This document shows, in pieces, positions 1 through 10,095 of a stretch of 47,500 bases of DNA (within the stretch, counting starts at the first letter, position 1; every line of letters begins with the position of its first letter). The DNA is from Nemertoderma westbladi (lineage: Eukaryota > Xenacoelomorpha > Nemertodermatida > Nemertodermatidae): positions 1 through 47,500 of the forward strand of contig JAUCBJ010000891.1 in NCBI GenBank assembly GCA_032718475.1. Reading direction: 5' to 3'. The notes beneath the pieces are model-generated. The model ran no database searches. It was not told the DNA's origin and was given only the letters and a program-made list of their open reading frames with translations. The position numbers were made by a program, and so were the translations under genes.

Positions 1-619
1 TCAATTCGTGATATTGCCGATGTCAATTTGTGATATTGATTCGTATTATGTCGATTTATTGTTTGTCTATTAATTAATTTGTTATATCAGTTGAATTATT
101 GCGATTTATGTTATTATTATGTTATCGATAAAGATAAAGAGAATGGATTCAAGTCATTCCGTTGTTGATTAACGTTGGTAGCACAATAACATTGAGGTTG
201 GTGGTCTATAGACTGTACGGTATTGCAACTCATCGCATTGGGGTGTGTGTTACAGTATTGTCATATGACGCCTAATATTAATAGCAAACTAACATATTTT
301 AATACGTGCACAAAATTAATTCCTGTGACATCGGTATCTCGGATTGTCAGTTTCATAAATCCGACTTCCATAAGTCTCGAATGAATACAGTTTTCAGTTA
401 GACATAAAGACGTAAGCAGTCCAGACACACAACTTAAAGGAACTATTTATACGGGGTTTCAAATCTGTTTATAGTAACGCCAGTTTTATATGCAACAATA
501 AATTATTCTACGAGTACAAGTAACGGTTACTAGCGCCCGTTTCTTGTATATACAGCTGGTCGTAAGTTTAGGCTCATTATTTGCAAAATTGAATTGTAGC
601 GCTAACAGTATGAGTGAGT
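1..619. other. AT-rich non-coding sequence
   Basis: No open frame of note and no RNA gene was recognised. The last part of this stretch shows weak, patchy resemblance to the middle of the LTR family found at 28388-29554, so LTR copy A may begin well before position 620. The 5' boundary cannot be placed by eye. Confidence 0.5.
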
Positions 620-1004
620 CTGTTAAAGAAGCAATTCCTAAAGAATGCGCCATATATGTGAATTATAATTGAGCCATATCGTTGTGAGTAGTTTAAGTCA
701 TAACTCTGTTTATATAGATAAAGCGCCACGTCCTAAAGGAACTGTTAATATTCCCGAAGGTGAATAATATTGTCAGAGATTATATAATACTGTCAGTCGA
801 ATAATACATTAGGCTTACATAGCAATAAAATTAAACCGTCGAACCCAATCTCCCGGGAATATCCAGCGGGTGAATGATCGCGCACAGATTGGTTTCGACT
901 AGTGTAGTGAATCAAATACTTGTCATAGACTAAAAACCGATTTAATATCTAGAAGACATCTTAATTTGGTGGGTTAAACTGCCAAAGGTCTGAAAGCGCG
1001 AACA
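620..1004 (+). repeat. LTR copy A (diverged 3' part)
   Basis: This block lines up over its whole length with the 3' third of the LTRs at 28388-29554 and 43126-44268. Shared landmarks in order are a CTAAAGAATGCGCCATATA stretch, AGTTTAAGTCATAACTCTGTTTA, GCGCCACGTCCTAAAGGAAC, GTCAGTCGAATAATACA, TCTCCCGGG and a terminal AAAGCGCGAACA. It ends in CA exactly where the other copies diverge, which supports 1004 as the LTR end. It is clearly more diverged than the other two are from each other, so it is an older insertion or solo LTR of the same family. No target duplication was identified. Confidence 0.7.
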
Positions 1005-1640
1005 TACTTTTAAGTTAATATATACATAAAAAAAACCCTGTTTGTCAGTATGTCGGTACATTCAAGTATCCTTTTTACTTAACATTATTTTCAAAGTAAA
1101 ATTAAACTATTAACATTTTTCCTGTTTAAAGTATTTTTCTAACTAATTGATCTAACTATCTCTTCTAAACCAATTTAAATGTTGTAGAGTTCACGATTTG
1201 ACACGATTGAAGAAAAATTAGAAACAAGCATTCTTTCCTTTAGAATAGACCCTTACAGATCACATATGTTATTACTAATTATTATGGCATTCAAAGTCCA
1301 CTAACAGTCCGTACAGTATAGTATATTGTATATTATAAATTACGATGTTTATGTACTTTAACACTCCACAAGCACTAATATACTATAATAATTCTTCAGG
1401 AATTTCATACACTTAGTTTTATGTACTTTTGGATTCACAGTATAACCATTAATTTAATTTGTTATTTAAAAAAAATGCTGAACTAAATAGCTCGGTTTAA
1501 TAGCTAGGAAGAAATTTCATCAAACAAAATTAATACCATAAATTTAAACAAAGTAAACTTTGAACTCTGCAAGCAATAGTGTTTAAACGGCTGTCAGTAC
1601 TACTGTATTACCACAACTAACTGACTCTGCTACAACCAAC
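1005..1640. other. AT-rich spacer
   Basis: Low-complexity AT-rich sequence between LTR copy A and the first LINE. No coding region, tRNA-like arms or tandem repeat was recognised. Confidence 0.5.
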
Positions 1641-1703
1641 CTTCTTTAATTAATTAATTACTAGTTTATACGCTAATACTGTAATATGGGTTAATTAAAG
1701 AAG
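1641..1703 (+). repeat. 13-bp perfect inverted repeat before the LINE start codon
   Basis: CTTCTTTAATTAA at 1641-1653 is the exact reverse complement of TTAATTAAAGAAG at 1691-1703, with a 37-nt loop. The right arm ends three bases before the ATG at 1707. It lies at the switch from AT-rich flank to the GC-rich element. It may be a 5' UTR hairpin or a chance product of AT-rich sequence. Confidence 0.55.
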
Positions 1704-1706
1704 AAT

Positions 1707-4700
1707 ATGGACGTGTCGGCGTCCACCGTCGACCTCAGCGTAGCCGGGCAGCCCAAGCACAGCTGCCCGGTTTGCTCGAAATTGACGGTGGTGACCCTGA
1801 GGGGAGGGCTACGGGTCCATGGGCCCCAGAAGAACCATTGCGCTGGTTCCGGTTGGTCTCCCAGCAGCCCGCCACTCCCCTCCCAACCGGCGACCACGAC
1901 CACCACGACAACCGATCCCACTGCCGCGCCGCCCCCGCCCGGACCAACAAACTACAGGGCGGAGGACGTGCTGAAGCTGCTTCGGAACTCCCGAGTGAAG
2001 CAGCTGAGGCACGTCCCGAAGGCGGCGCGGAACAACCTCGCGGACCTCCTCTCCAAAGTTCTCTCCATGATCATCAGCAACCCCAACTGCGTCGACTCGT
2101 GGGTCAACCTCCTGCTTGTCTGTCACCGCTGTATTCCCGCCCCTAAGCGTGGGGGCCGGCGGCACACTCGATCCCTCGCATCCCAGATCAACGAGCTGAT
2201 ACGCGAGTTCCGGAGCAACCTACACCAACCTCCGGAATCCCGATCCACCACCACCGGATCCCGCCGGCCCAAGAATCGAGACGACTCCATCCGTCTTGCT
2301 GCAGCGGTGGCAGAGAAGATTGAGGATGGTGATGTGAAGGGCGCCATTCGCCTGGCGTCTTCTAAAGACTCCATGGCGCCCAACACACCAGAGACTTTGG
2401 AGAGGCTGAAGTTGAAGCACCCCTCCCGACCGGACGACCGACGGACTCCTCCACCATCCGTGGCGACCCCAACAACTCCCCCCTGCTCGCCCGCGGTAGT
2501 CAGGAAACTCGTTGCGTCGTTCCCGTGCGGCAGTGCGGGCGGCCCCGACGGAATGCGGCCGCAGATCTTGAAAGATCTCATCGGCCACACGAACGGAGAA
2601 GCTGGTAACCGACTTGTCTCCAGTCTCTCCCGGTTCATCGATGTCGTGGCCGCCGGCACCATTCCGGAATCCATTCGCCCCACATTCTTTGGCGCCAACC
2701 TGTTTGGTTTTTCCAAGCAAGGGGGTGGAGTCCGCCCCATCGCGGTGGGCAACACCCTACGGCGCCTAAACTCGAAGTTCGTTGGGGAAATCACCAAGGA
2801 GGAACGGACGGAGTCGTACGGGAGCGTCCAGCTCAGGATCGGGACAAAGAATGGTGCGGAGGCGGCCACCCACGCGGCGCGGTCGCTCGCCACGGAGGAC
2901 AACGTTCCGGGGACTGTGTTGCTGAAGGTCGACTTCAGCAACGCCTTCAACTCGGTACGGCGAGACACCCTCCTCGAGACTGTGTACCAGCGTTACCCCA
3001 GCGTGTACAACTACACGCTGGCGGCGTATGGAGAACCCAGCTTCCTCATCTACGGGGAGGAGACCCTCCTCTCTGACGAGGGAGTCCAATAGGGGGACTC
3101 CGACGGACCTCGACTGTTTGGCGACACGGTGAACCCAACCATCCAGTCGCTGAAGTCGAGTTTTAACGTCTGGTACCTGGACGACGGGAACCTCGCCGGT
3201 GACTACCGAGTTGTTCTGGAGGATCTACGTGTGGTGATAGAGGAGGGGAGGAAGTGCGGACTCGTTATCAACCCTGCAAAGAGCGAACTCTTCTTCCTCG
3301 GCGCCGAGTCCAACGAGTCCCACGCGCGCATCCGTGGCAAGTTCGACGAGGTCTGTGCGGGCATCCAGGTCCGCCCGCTCGAGGACCTGACGATGCTCGG
3401 TGCCCCCATCGGGTTCGCCGCCACCGTATCCTGCCTTCGGGAGAAGGCGGAAGACCTCGCCACACTCGCCAGCCGGCTGCACCTCCTCGACTCTCACCAC
3501 GCGTACTTCCTCCTCCGTCATTCCTTCGCCATCCCCTGGCTCACCTACTTCCTCCGCGCCGCGCCTTGCTTCCAGCACCCGGGACTCCTGGAGGAGTACG
3601 ACGCAACTCTGTGGGGTGCCCTCCAGAAGATCGCGAACACCCGGATCTCAGACTCAGCGTGGGTCCAGGCCTGTCTCCCGGCCCGTATGGGTGGCCTCGG
3701 ATTGAGCTCTGCACTGCAGCTAGCACCTTCCGCCTACTTGGCTTCAGCTGCTGCGTGCACTGCTCTCTCGAGCCGCTTATTCGAGCCCTCCAGACAACCC
3801 GCCTCGGTACCACGCGCCCACGAGGTGTGGAAGGCCGCCCTCCCCGCCGGAACTACCACACCAACCGACACCACCATACAGAGGGCCTGGATGGAGCCAC
3901 TCCACGAGGCGAACCGCGCGGCACTGCGGGCGGCCACAACAACGCCACTCGAGATCGCCCGCCTTAACGTTGTCGACGACCCGGTATCCGGTTGTTGGCT
4001 GGACGCTATTCCCATCAGCTCGCTAGGGCTGAAACTCACGGACTCCCAGTTCAGGGTTTCTGTCGCCACACGCCTCGGTTGCAAGTTAACCGAACCCCAC
4101 AGGTGCTCCCGGTGCGGATCCGAAGTAAAACCGGATGGTCTCCACGGACTATCCTGTGTGAGAAGCGCCGGGAGGCTGCCACGCCACTCTATGTTAAATG
4201 ACATAGTGAAACGTGCATTGGCCTCCTGTGGGGTTAGAGCTCGCCTTGAACCAGTCGGGTTGTGTAGAGCTGATGGGAAGCGTGTCGATGGGGTTACCCT
4301 CGAATCGTGGAGTGGGGGCCGGCCGATGACCTGGGATGCGACCGTCGTCGATTCCCTCGCTCCCAGTCATCTCGCCCAGAGCACGCAGGCCGGCCGCTGT
4401 GTTGTCGAGGAGGCGGAAAACTCAAAGATTAAGAAATACGAGGAACTGACCGTCCAAGGGAGCTACCTCTTCTACCCGGTAGCATTCGAGACCTTCGGTC
4501 GGCCCGGTCCTGAGATGGCTGCATTCCTTAAGGAGGTTGGCCGACGCCTCCACGCAGCCACTCAGGAGCCGCGATCCCATCGGTTCCTCCTCCAACGTCT
4601 CCTCGTAGCCATCTTGATCGGCAACACGGCCTCCATCCTCGGCTCCATGGACCCTCTGTCCGACGGCCTCTACGACGAGGTTTTGTCGCCAGCTGCCCCC

Positions 4701-4727
4701 GCGCCCCCCACTGACTCAGCGGGTTAG
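1707..4727 (+). pseudogene. Non-LTR retrotransposon ORF with RT and restriction-like endonuclease, one nonsense codon
   Basis: One reading frame runs 1007 codons from ATG 1707 to TAG 4725, interrupted only by TAG at 3090-3092. The N-terminus has a C-x2-C ... H-x6-H-C finger (residues 20-45), then a Pro/Thr-rich linker. Reverse transcriptase follows: a RPIAVGNTLRRL block, motif A DFSNAFNS near residue 408, and motif C YLDDG near residue 489. The C-terminus has C-x2-C-x9-H-x3-C near residue 798, then a PD-(D/E)xK-like set: RVDG, a WDATVV strand about 16 residues later, and KxxKY. That finger plus nuclease arrangement is typical of R2-like, site-specific LINEs, which nick target DNA and prime reverse transcription there. 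The TAG replaces a Gln conserved in the copy at 8513-10095 (GVQQGD), so I read it as a point mutation. The clade (R2, Utopia-like or other) is not resolved. No ORF1 is seen. Confidence 0.85.
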
Positions 4728-5314
4728 ACTGATCTTGAACTTTTGTATATAGTTAGGTAGGTAGTTTATATTAATTTAGTTAGTGTGCCTCATTGTGCTA
4801 TAAGAAAATACTCTAAGTATATTATTAAATTTAAAATTAAATCACTGAATTTAAACATAATGAACAAATATTATCAAATAAAAAATTTGAATGACTATCT
4901 TAAAATTCTGATGTGATAGAAAGTGTTGATATAAACACTAACAGTGTTAATAAGCGTGTTATAATTGTTATTGTCAATAGTTTTTTGTATTTCTGCCATT
5001 GTCGCTCAGCTATAAACTCTTCAAACGATCAGCTCCTTCCATACTCTTTGTATACACGTTGCTAAGAGACGCGGACGGGGTCAGAAGATTGGTGATCAGA
5101 AGTTCTTCATCGTCTTCATCTTTTTTCTGTAAAAGTTTTATGTTTTAGAATTAAAATATCCGTACTTGAGATACCCGCCCCCCCCCCCCCAAATCTTTCT
5201 ATGAATCTTAATGAGATTGCTTGAAATTCTAAATAGATATAGTCATTTCACTCAACTCCTCCATGAATCCGAATTTTTATCTTGCTCGCTTTTTTTTAGC
5301 TACAAGCGATTAAT
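4728..5314. other. LINE 3' flank and AT-rich spacer
   Basis: The sequence turns AT-rich directly after the LINE stop. The first few dozen bases, with a GTTAGGTAGGTAG stretch, may be the LINE 3' UTR, but its end cannot be fixed. A poly-C run lies near 5177-5190. No gene was recognised. Confidence 0.45.
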
Positions 5315-5563
5315 CTGTTCGATATTAAAACGTTTAAACTATTATTGTTGCACAGATGACTGGTATCATAAACTGTTCGATATTAAAACGTTTAAACTAT
5401 TATTGTTGCACAGATGACTGGTATCATAAACTGTACGATATTAAAACGTTTAAACTATTATTGATGCACAGATGACTGGTATCATAAACTGTTCGATATT
5501 AAAACGTTTAAACTATTATTGTTGCACAGATGACTGGTATCATAAACTGTTCGATATTAAAAT
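5315..5563 (+). repeat. 58-bp tandem repeat, about 4.3 copies
   Basis: Unit starts fall at 5315, 5373, 5431, 5489 and 5547, exactly 58 bp apart. Each contains GATATTAAAACGTTTAAAC and GCACAGATGACTGG. Differences are a few substitutions, and the last copy is partial. Short open frames here follow the repeat and are not genes. Confidence 0.93.
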
Positions 5564-5663
5564 CCAAGTAAAATTTGAAGAACATATTGTCTGGAAGAAC
5601 TACATCTTTCGGAAATTTCTGTAAGAGTTTCCCTGACTATATTGCACCAGTTACACCACAGTT

Positions 5664-5966
5664 ATACTACTACTACTGCTAGGTCCAGCGAACTCAGACA
5701 GTGGAAATGAGATACTTCCAGGCTTCCCGACTCTCCATAGTTGTCGCAATTTCGTTTCTCCCAAGTTCAGTATCCCTTTCAAGTTGATCTATATATGTTA
5801 TGGCAGGTCGTCCACGACTGCGCTTTCCATGAGTTGGTTGCCAGAGAAGTAGATCTGGTATGACCTCGTCTTTACTTCGCCAGCAGTGCCCACTGAATCT
5901 TAATCTGCGTTCACGGAGGGTGGTTGATACAGGTGGTATTGTACCATAAAGCTTGGCGTTTGTCAT
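5664..5966 (-). pseudogene. 3' tail of an RTE-like LINE ORF
   Basis: A minus-strand frame (5694-5966) encodes the C-terminal block typical of RTE-like and related LINE proteins. It has an R-RLRFSGHC-like motif, then a LLLW-P segment, a GRP segment and a TY-DQL-D segment. The same kind of tail closes the RTE-like LINE at 10132-12852 (RLRFAGHC, LVLWQP), but the two differ, so this is another subfamily. Downstream on the minus strand a short AGT-repeat (5664-5682, plus ACTACTACTACT) looks like a microsatellite 3' tail. Everything upstream is missing, so this is a 5'-truncated dead copy. Confidence 0.7.
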
Positions 5967-6368
5967 GTGTTGTCTCCAGCTGATTTTTTCTTACACAGTT
6001 ATTCTTTAACGTTATAGTGATTTGTGTTAATACTAAATAGTTGGTAGTAAATACTGCTATATTATACCACAACGCTTATTTATTACTAACGAACACTTTC
6101 ACGCAGTACAATCCAGAATGTATTAAAACTAACTATTCTAGAACTTGTTTGTTGCACACGTTACTACAAATTTTACACCTATCCTAGATATTAACATTAA
6201 TTTTTTTTAGTCCTTCTTTATCCTAAATATATGTAGATATGCATCCTAGAGATTCAATCATAGATTAGTATAAATTATGTTTTTTGTTGTTGTTGTTGTT
6301 CTAAATATCAATCACATGTGTGTTATACTCCAATGGTTTAAAACATAGTCTACTGAAGAATCATTACA
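5967..6368. other. AT-rich spacer
   Basis: No coding signal. A short GTT repeat lies near 6283-6300. Nothing else was recognised. Confidence 0.45.
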
Positions 6369-7204
6369 TTATCGTAGAAAGTCAATTCGACCATGTTGTA
6401 TACTCTCCAGGAGATGAAATCCGGATGCACCTTTTTTTGTCAAACAATCTGCTATTTGCATGGAACCTGGGCACCAACGCACATATTCAACTTCACCCTT
6501 CCCTAGGGATTGTTTTATATCCCCAATATCGATTCGTAGTCGCTTGTCATCAACGAATTTCGTTGAGTGAATGGCTTCAACGTTACTCTTGTTGTCGACA
6601 TATGCGTGGATGGGTATCTTTAAAGAATCACCATCACCAATTATTTCTCTAATGACACCTCTTGTGTATATCGATTGCTCTAGACCTTCTTGAAGGCCTT
6701 TGCAGCTATCGGAGACCGGACAACGCATTTAATCTTGCAAACATTCCAAGAAAGAGGAAAGGAGCGATTATCTATGCCAACTAGATACAGAACAAATGCC
6801 ATAGTACTGCTGATTCCGTCTGCTAGATTAGCTAATGAAGCATCAGTAAATAAAATTAGATACCAATTGGTTGGGTTACCTAAGTTTGGGAACACAATGA
6901 AAGCATTTCTTTCTTTGACATTTAGCAAAATTTTTCTGATTCGCAATAAGTGTTCCATTCGAGCATCCCTGAAGTGTGTGCTAAGATCTATTAGCTCAAA
7001 GGACCAGTCTGGGCGAGACCATTGCACGAGCCAATTAAGTTTACCAACTAGAGACCGGTACATGGTAAGGTCAGATGGGCCTAAATATTCATTTTTTGTT
7101 GACTTGCTCAAGGATAATGGTCTAGACGCTATTAAAAACATACAATCTGACATCAAGGACCTAAAAAAAGCCAGAGTAACGCTAAAGATTCTCGCGACAC
7201 ACAT
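6369..7204 (-). pseudogene. Ty1/copia-like pol remnant (RT end and RNase H)
   Basis: Two minus-strand frames overlap and together cover the end of a copia-group pol. The upstream one (7204-6680) has YRSLVGKLNWL, a RPD motif, SDAS-like FTDASLANLADG and SWNVCKIK. The downstream one (6728-6369) has AYVDNKSNVEAIHST, DKRLRIDIG and a WCPGSMQIADCLTKKGAS motif, the usual copia RNase H ending. A frameshift near 6690-6720 separates them. Integrase, most of RT and the LTRs were not seen, so it is a decayed fragment. Confidence 0.75.
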
Positions 7205-7239
7205 AACCTACTAGAAACACTCAGTGTCTCAACCTGCGA

Positions 7240-7570
7240 TTCCCAATCCTCACGCAATGAAGTCGACATTATCCACTGCATGGGCCCTGTCAACCTGTCG
7301 AAATGTAACCCAATTCTGGTGCAATTCTACAGCCACTCTCCGCGATTTACGGTTTTAAAAACGTATCAAAGCAGAAACTCCCTGACAGAGTCTATATTTC
7401 TGACCATATAACGCCCTCTCGTGCAATTCTCCTCCGAGAAGACCAATCGCTTAAAAAAGTAAAATGATTCATTCTGCTTACTGTATAAACGGGAAACTAT
7501 TTATCAGGAAAACAAGTAGCGATGACCGCACGGAGATTTCATCAATGGATGATCTCTACTTCCTCCGTGT
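7240..7570 (+). pseudogene. Degenerate LINE ORF1-like C-terminal domain
   Basis: Across shifted frames the plus strand reads like the RNA-binding C-terminal domain of L1-type ORF1 proteins. The order is an IIHCMGP segment, ILVQFYSHSPRF, then in another frame YISDHITPSR followed by LL-RED, and later a CINGKLFIRK segment near 7483-7512. The order and spacing match that family, but the frame shifts near 7390 and a stop interrupts it at 7464-7466. It lies next to the copia remnant in the opposite orientation. The assignment rests on remembered family patterns and needs a profile search. Confidence 0.42.
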
Positions 7571-8512
7571 CGACCTGACGACCCAGGAAACGACAAGTTC
7601 CGACTCATCTAGGTCCCAGAAATCCCACTCTACGCATTGCATTCCGCAACTCGGTGAGAAAGAAGTACTAAACTGCGTTCCGACACCCTACTGGTTGAGG
7701 TTCCTGACAGAGAGGAACTGAATCGAGGCCTATCTGAGAACGAGTCGGACATAGAATGATGATGACCTATTTGGGTTCTGGTTCAGCCAAGCATATATTC
7801 CCAGAAATACATCCAACTTTTTTTGTCTTTTTGTAGCGATTAATTCTATTGTACCTTTCTAATATTCCATTGTGCTCTAGTCTAACCCACCCAGTCAAGG
7901 GAAAAGTGTTCTTTTGGACTTAAATTTAGTGTAGTTTATGAATAATAGTGTCGGTATTATCTGCTAAACCTAAGTATAAAGAAATCTTCCTTATTTCGAT
8001 GGTGTTTAGTTTATCTTTATAACACCAATAATTGCACATCATTATCATCTCATTACTTAAAAGCTATGTTTCTCTTAATAATAATTTGACCGGTAACGTT
8101 TCAAATAATATACTAACAATATATAACTTGCATTTACAATTTTTTTTTTTTAATACTTGTTATTTATAATATATCGGTAGTCTACATCTACAGTACCACC
8201 ACAGTACCACCACAGTACCTATTTTATGTTGATCTATTTACAGTTTGTGCTCGTAATCTATATGATTCTTCTACATGATCTATTTGTGTCTGTATATTTT
8301 AATATTTAATTAATACTAAATATATTAGATCAGTGCAATATATTTTATATTATTTATATATATTTTATTACTTAATTACTTAGTATAATATATAACTCAT
8401 CATTGAAATGCAGACATAATGGCTAACAGTCACTAGCTCACTTCAGTTTTCTTCTTGTGATCCTAGAAACATTGTAACATTCATTAACCATCCTAACCAT
8501 CATCTTTAATGT
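7571..8512. other. AT-rich spacer
   Basis: Long AT-rich stretch with short homopolymers and three close CAGTACCAC motifs near 8191-8218. No coding or RNA gene signal was recognised. Confidence 0.45.
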
Positions 8513-10095
8513 CTAGGGATCATCATCTCTAGGGATGTCTTGGCGCGTCTGCGGATCTGTAAACAACAACAGCTGTCAACAAACTTCGCTGACCTCCTCT
8601 CTGACATCCTCGGGGAGGTAGCCACGCGGCCCAATGATCCCCAGGGGTGGCTAAAACTACTAACTGTTGGCCACCATTGCCTCGATATGCCCAAACGGGG
8701 GGTCAACGCCACACTGTGTCACTTGCTGCCATAATCAACATGCGAGTGGCCACCTTCTGTGCCGACCCATTCACAGACACCAACCCCCCTCAACTAGCAG
8801 CTGGTGGCAGACGAAGAAGCATGGCGATGCATTGCAACTCGCAGCGCTGTAGCTGAAAAGATCGAGGACTCCGACGTGAATGGCGCCATTCGGTTGGCAT
8901 TCTTGGCAGACTCTGGTGCCCAACATGCCGGAGAAGCTGGAAGCATTGCTGAAGAAACATCCCGCATGGCCCAACAACCACCATCTCAACCCGCATCCAG
9001 TGGACCTCAAGGATACAGTCTCGCCTTGCTCCTCTGCTATCACCCGCAGACTCGTGTTGTCGTTCCCTAGCGGCAGTGCCGGAGGACCAGACGGGTTGCA
9101 GCCCCAAATACAACATCTCAACAGCTCCCACACCAATGGAGAGGCCGCAACCCATCTTCTACAACGTCTCACTGGATTCCTGGATATTACCATCTCCAGA
9201 AACGTCCCCCTTGCCATCCACCCCACCTTCTATAGTGCGAATCTCTTTGCTTTCACGAAGACAAAGTGGGGTGTGGCCGATCGCCATTGGCAACACTCTG
9301 CTTTGATTGGTGGGGAAGTACTCCGGCTTCCTCGCCCAGGGACCCCGCACCACATCCTATGGCACTGTGCAGCTTGGGATTGGCACGAAACTCAGCGCCT
9401 AAGCGGCAGCCCATGCAGTGAGGGCACTCTCCTCCTTCCCGAACACACCTGGTAGTGTGTTGCTGAAACTCGACTTCAGCAATGCCTTTAACTCCATCCG
9501 GCGGGATTCCATGCTTGAGACAGTGAACCAGCGTTACCCCAGCATGTACAACACCACAGTGGCAACGTACGGAGCACCTAGCTTTCTCCTCCATGGGGAG
9601 GATACACTCCTCACTGAGGAAGGAGTTCAGCAAGGCGATACAGACGGACTTCGGCTTTTTGGCGACACAGTGAATTCGTTCATCCAGTCACTGCAGTCGA
9701 GGAACGTCTGGTACCTGGTTGACGGGAATCTCGCTGACCACTACCGGGTGGTGTTGGACGAACTCTGTTCTGTCATCCTCGAGGGAGGTCGTTGCAGACT
9801 CCGGATCAATCCCTCCAAGTCGGAACACTTCTTTCTTGGGGAGGAATCTCTGGAGTCCTGTTTATCCATATCCATACAACGCAGGTTTGACGAGGTCTGC
9901 GAGGGAATTAAGGTGCGTCCACTAGAAGACCTGAAGATCCTGGGTGCACCTATAGGAGACAATGCCATTGTCTCCTGTCTCAATAATAAACTCACTGACC
10001 TCTGGACTCTCATCTCCCAACTCCCTCTCCTTGACTCCCATCACGCCTTCTTCCTCCTGCGGTGCTAACTCACTATCCTGCGACTTACACTGCAA
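8513..10095 (+). pseudogene. Second, decayed copy of the RT/restriction-like endonuclease LINE
   Basis: Similarity to the element at 1707-4727 begins near its residue 80 (NLADLLS-like) and runs past RT motif C into the thumb region, ending where the RTE-like LINE starts. The frame is broken several times: the recognisable pieces are 8540-8734, 8804-9070, 8880-9455 and 9418-10068. The last piece carries motif A DFSNAFNS and GVQQGD, which shows that the TAG in the first copy replaced a Gln. Motif C reads YLVDG instead of YLDDG, so a catalytic Asp is lost. The N-terminal finger and the C-terminal nuclease are absent. Confidence 0.85.

Noticed and set aside
2123-2968. A 281-residue minus-strand frame opposite the first LINE
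   Set aside because: It mirrors GC-rich coding sequence on the plus strand, which has clear RT motifs; no motif on the minus strand.
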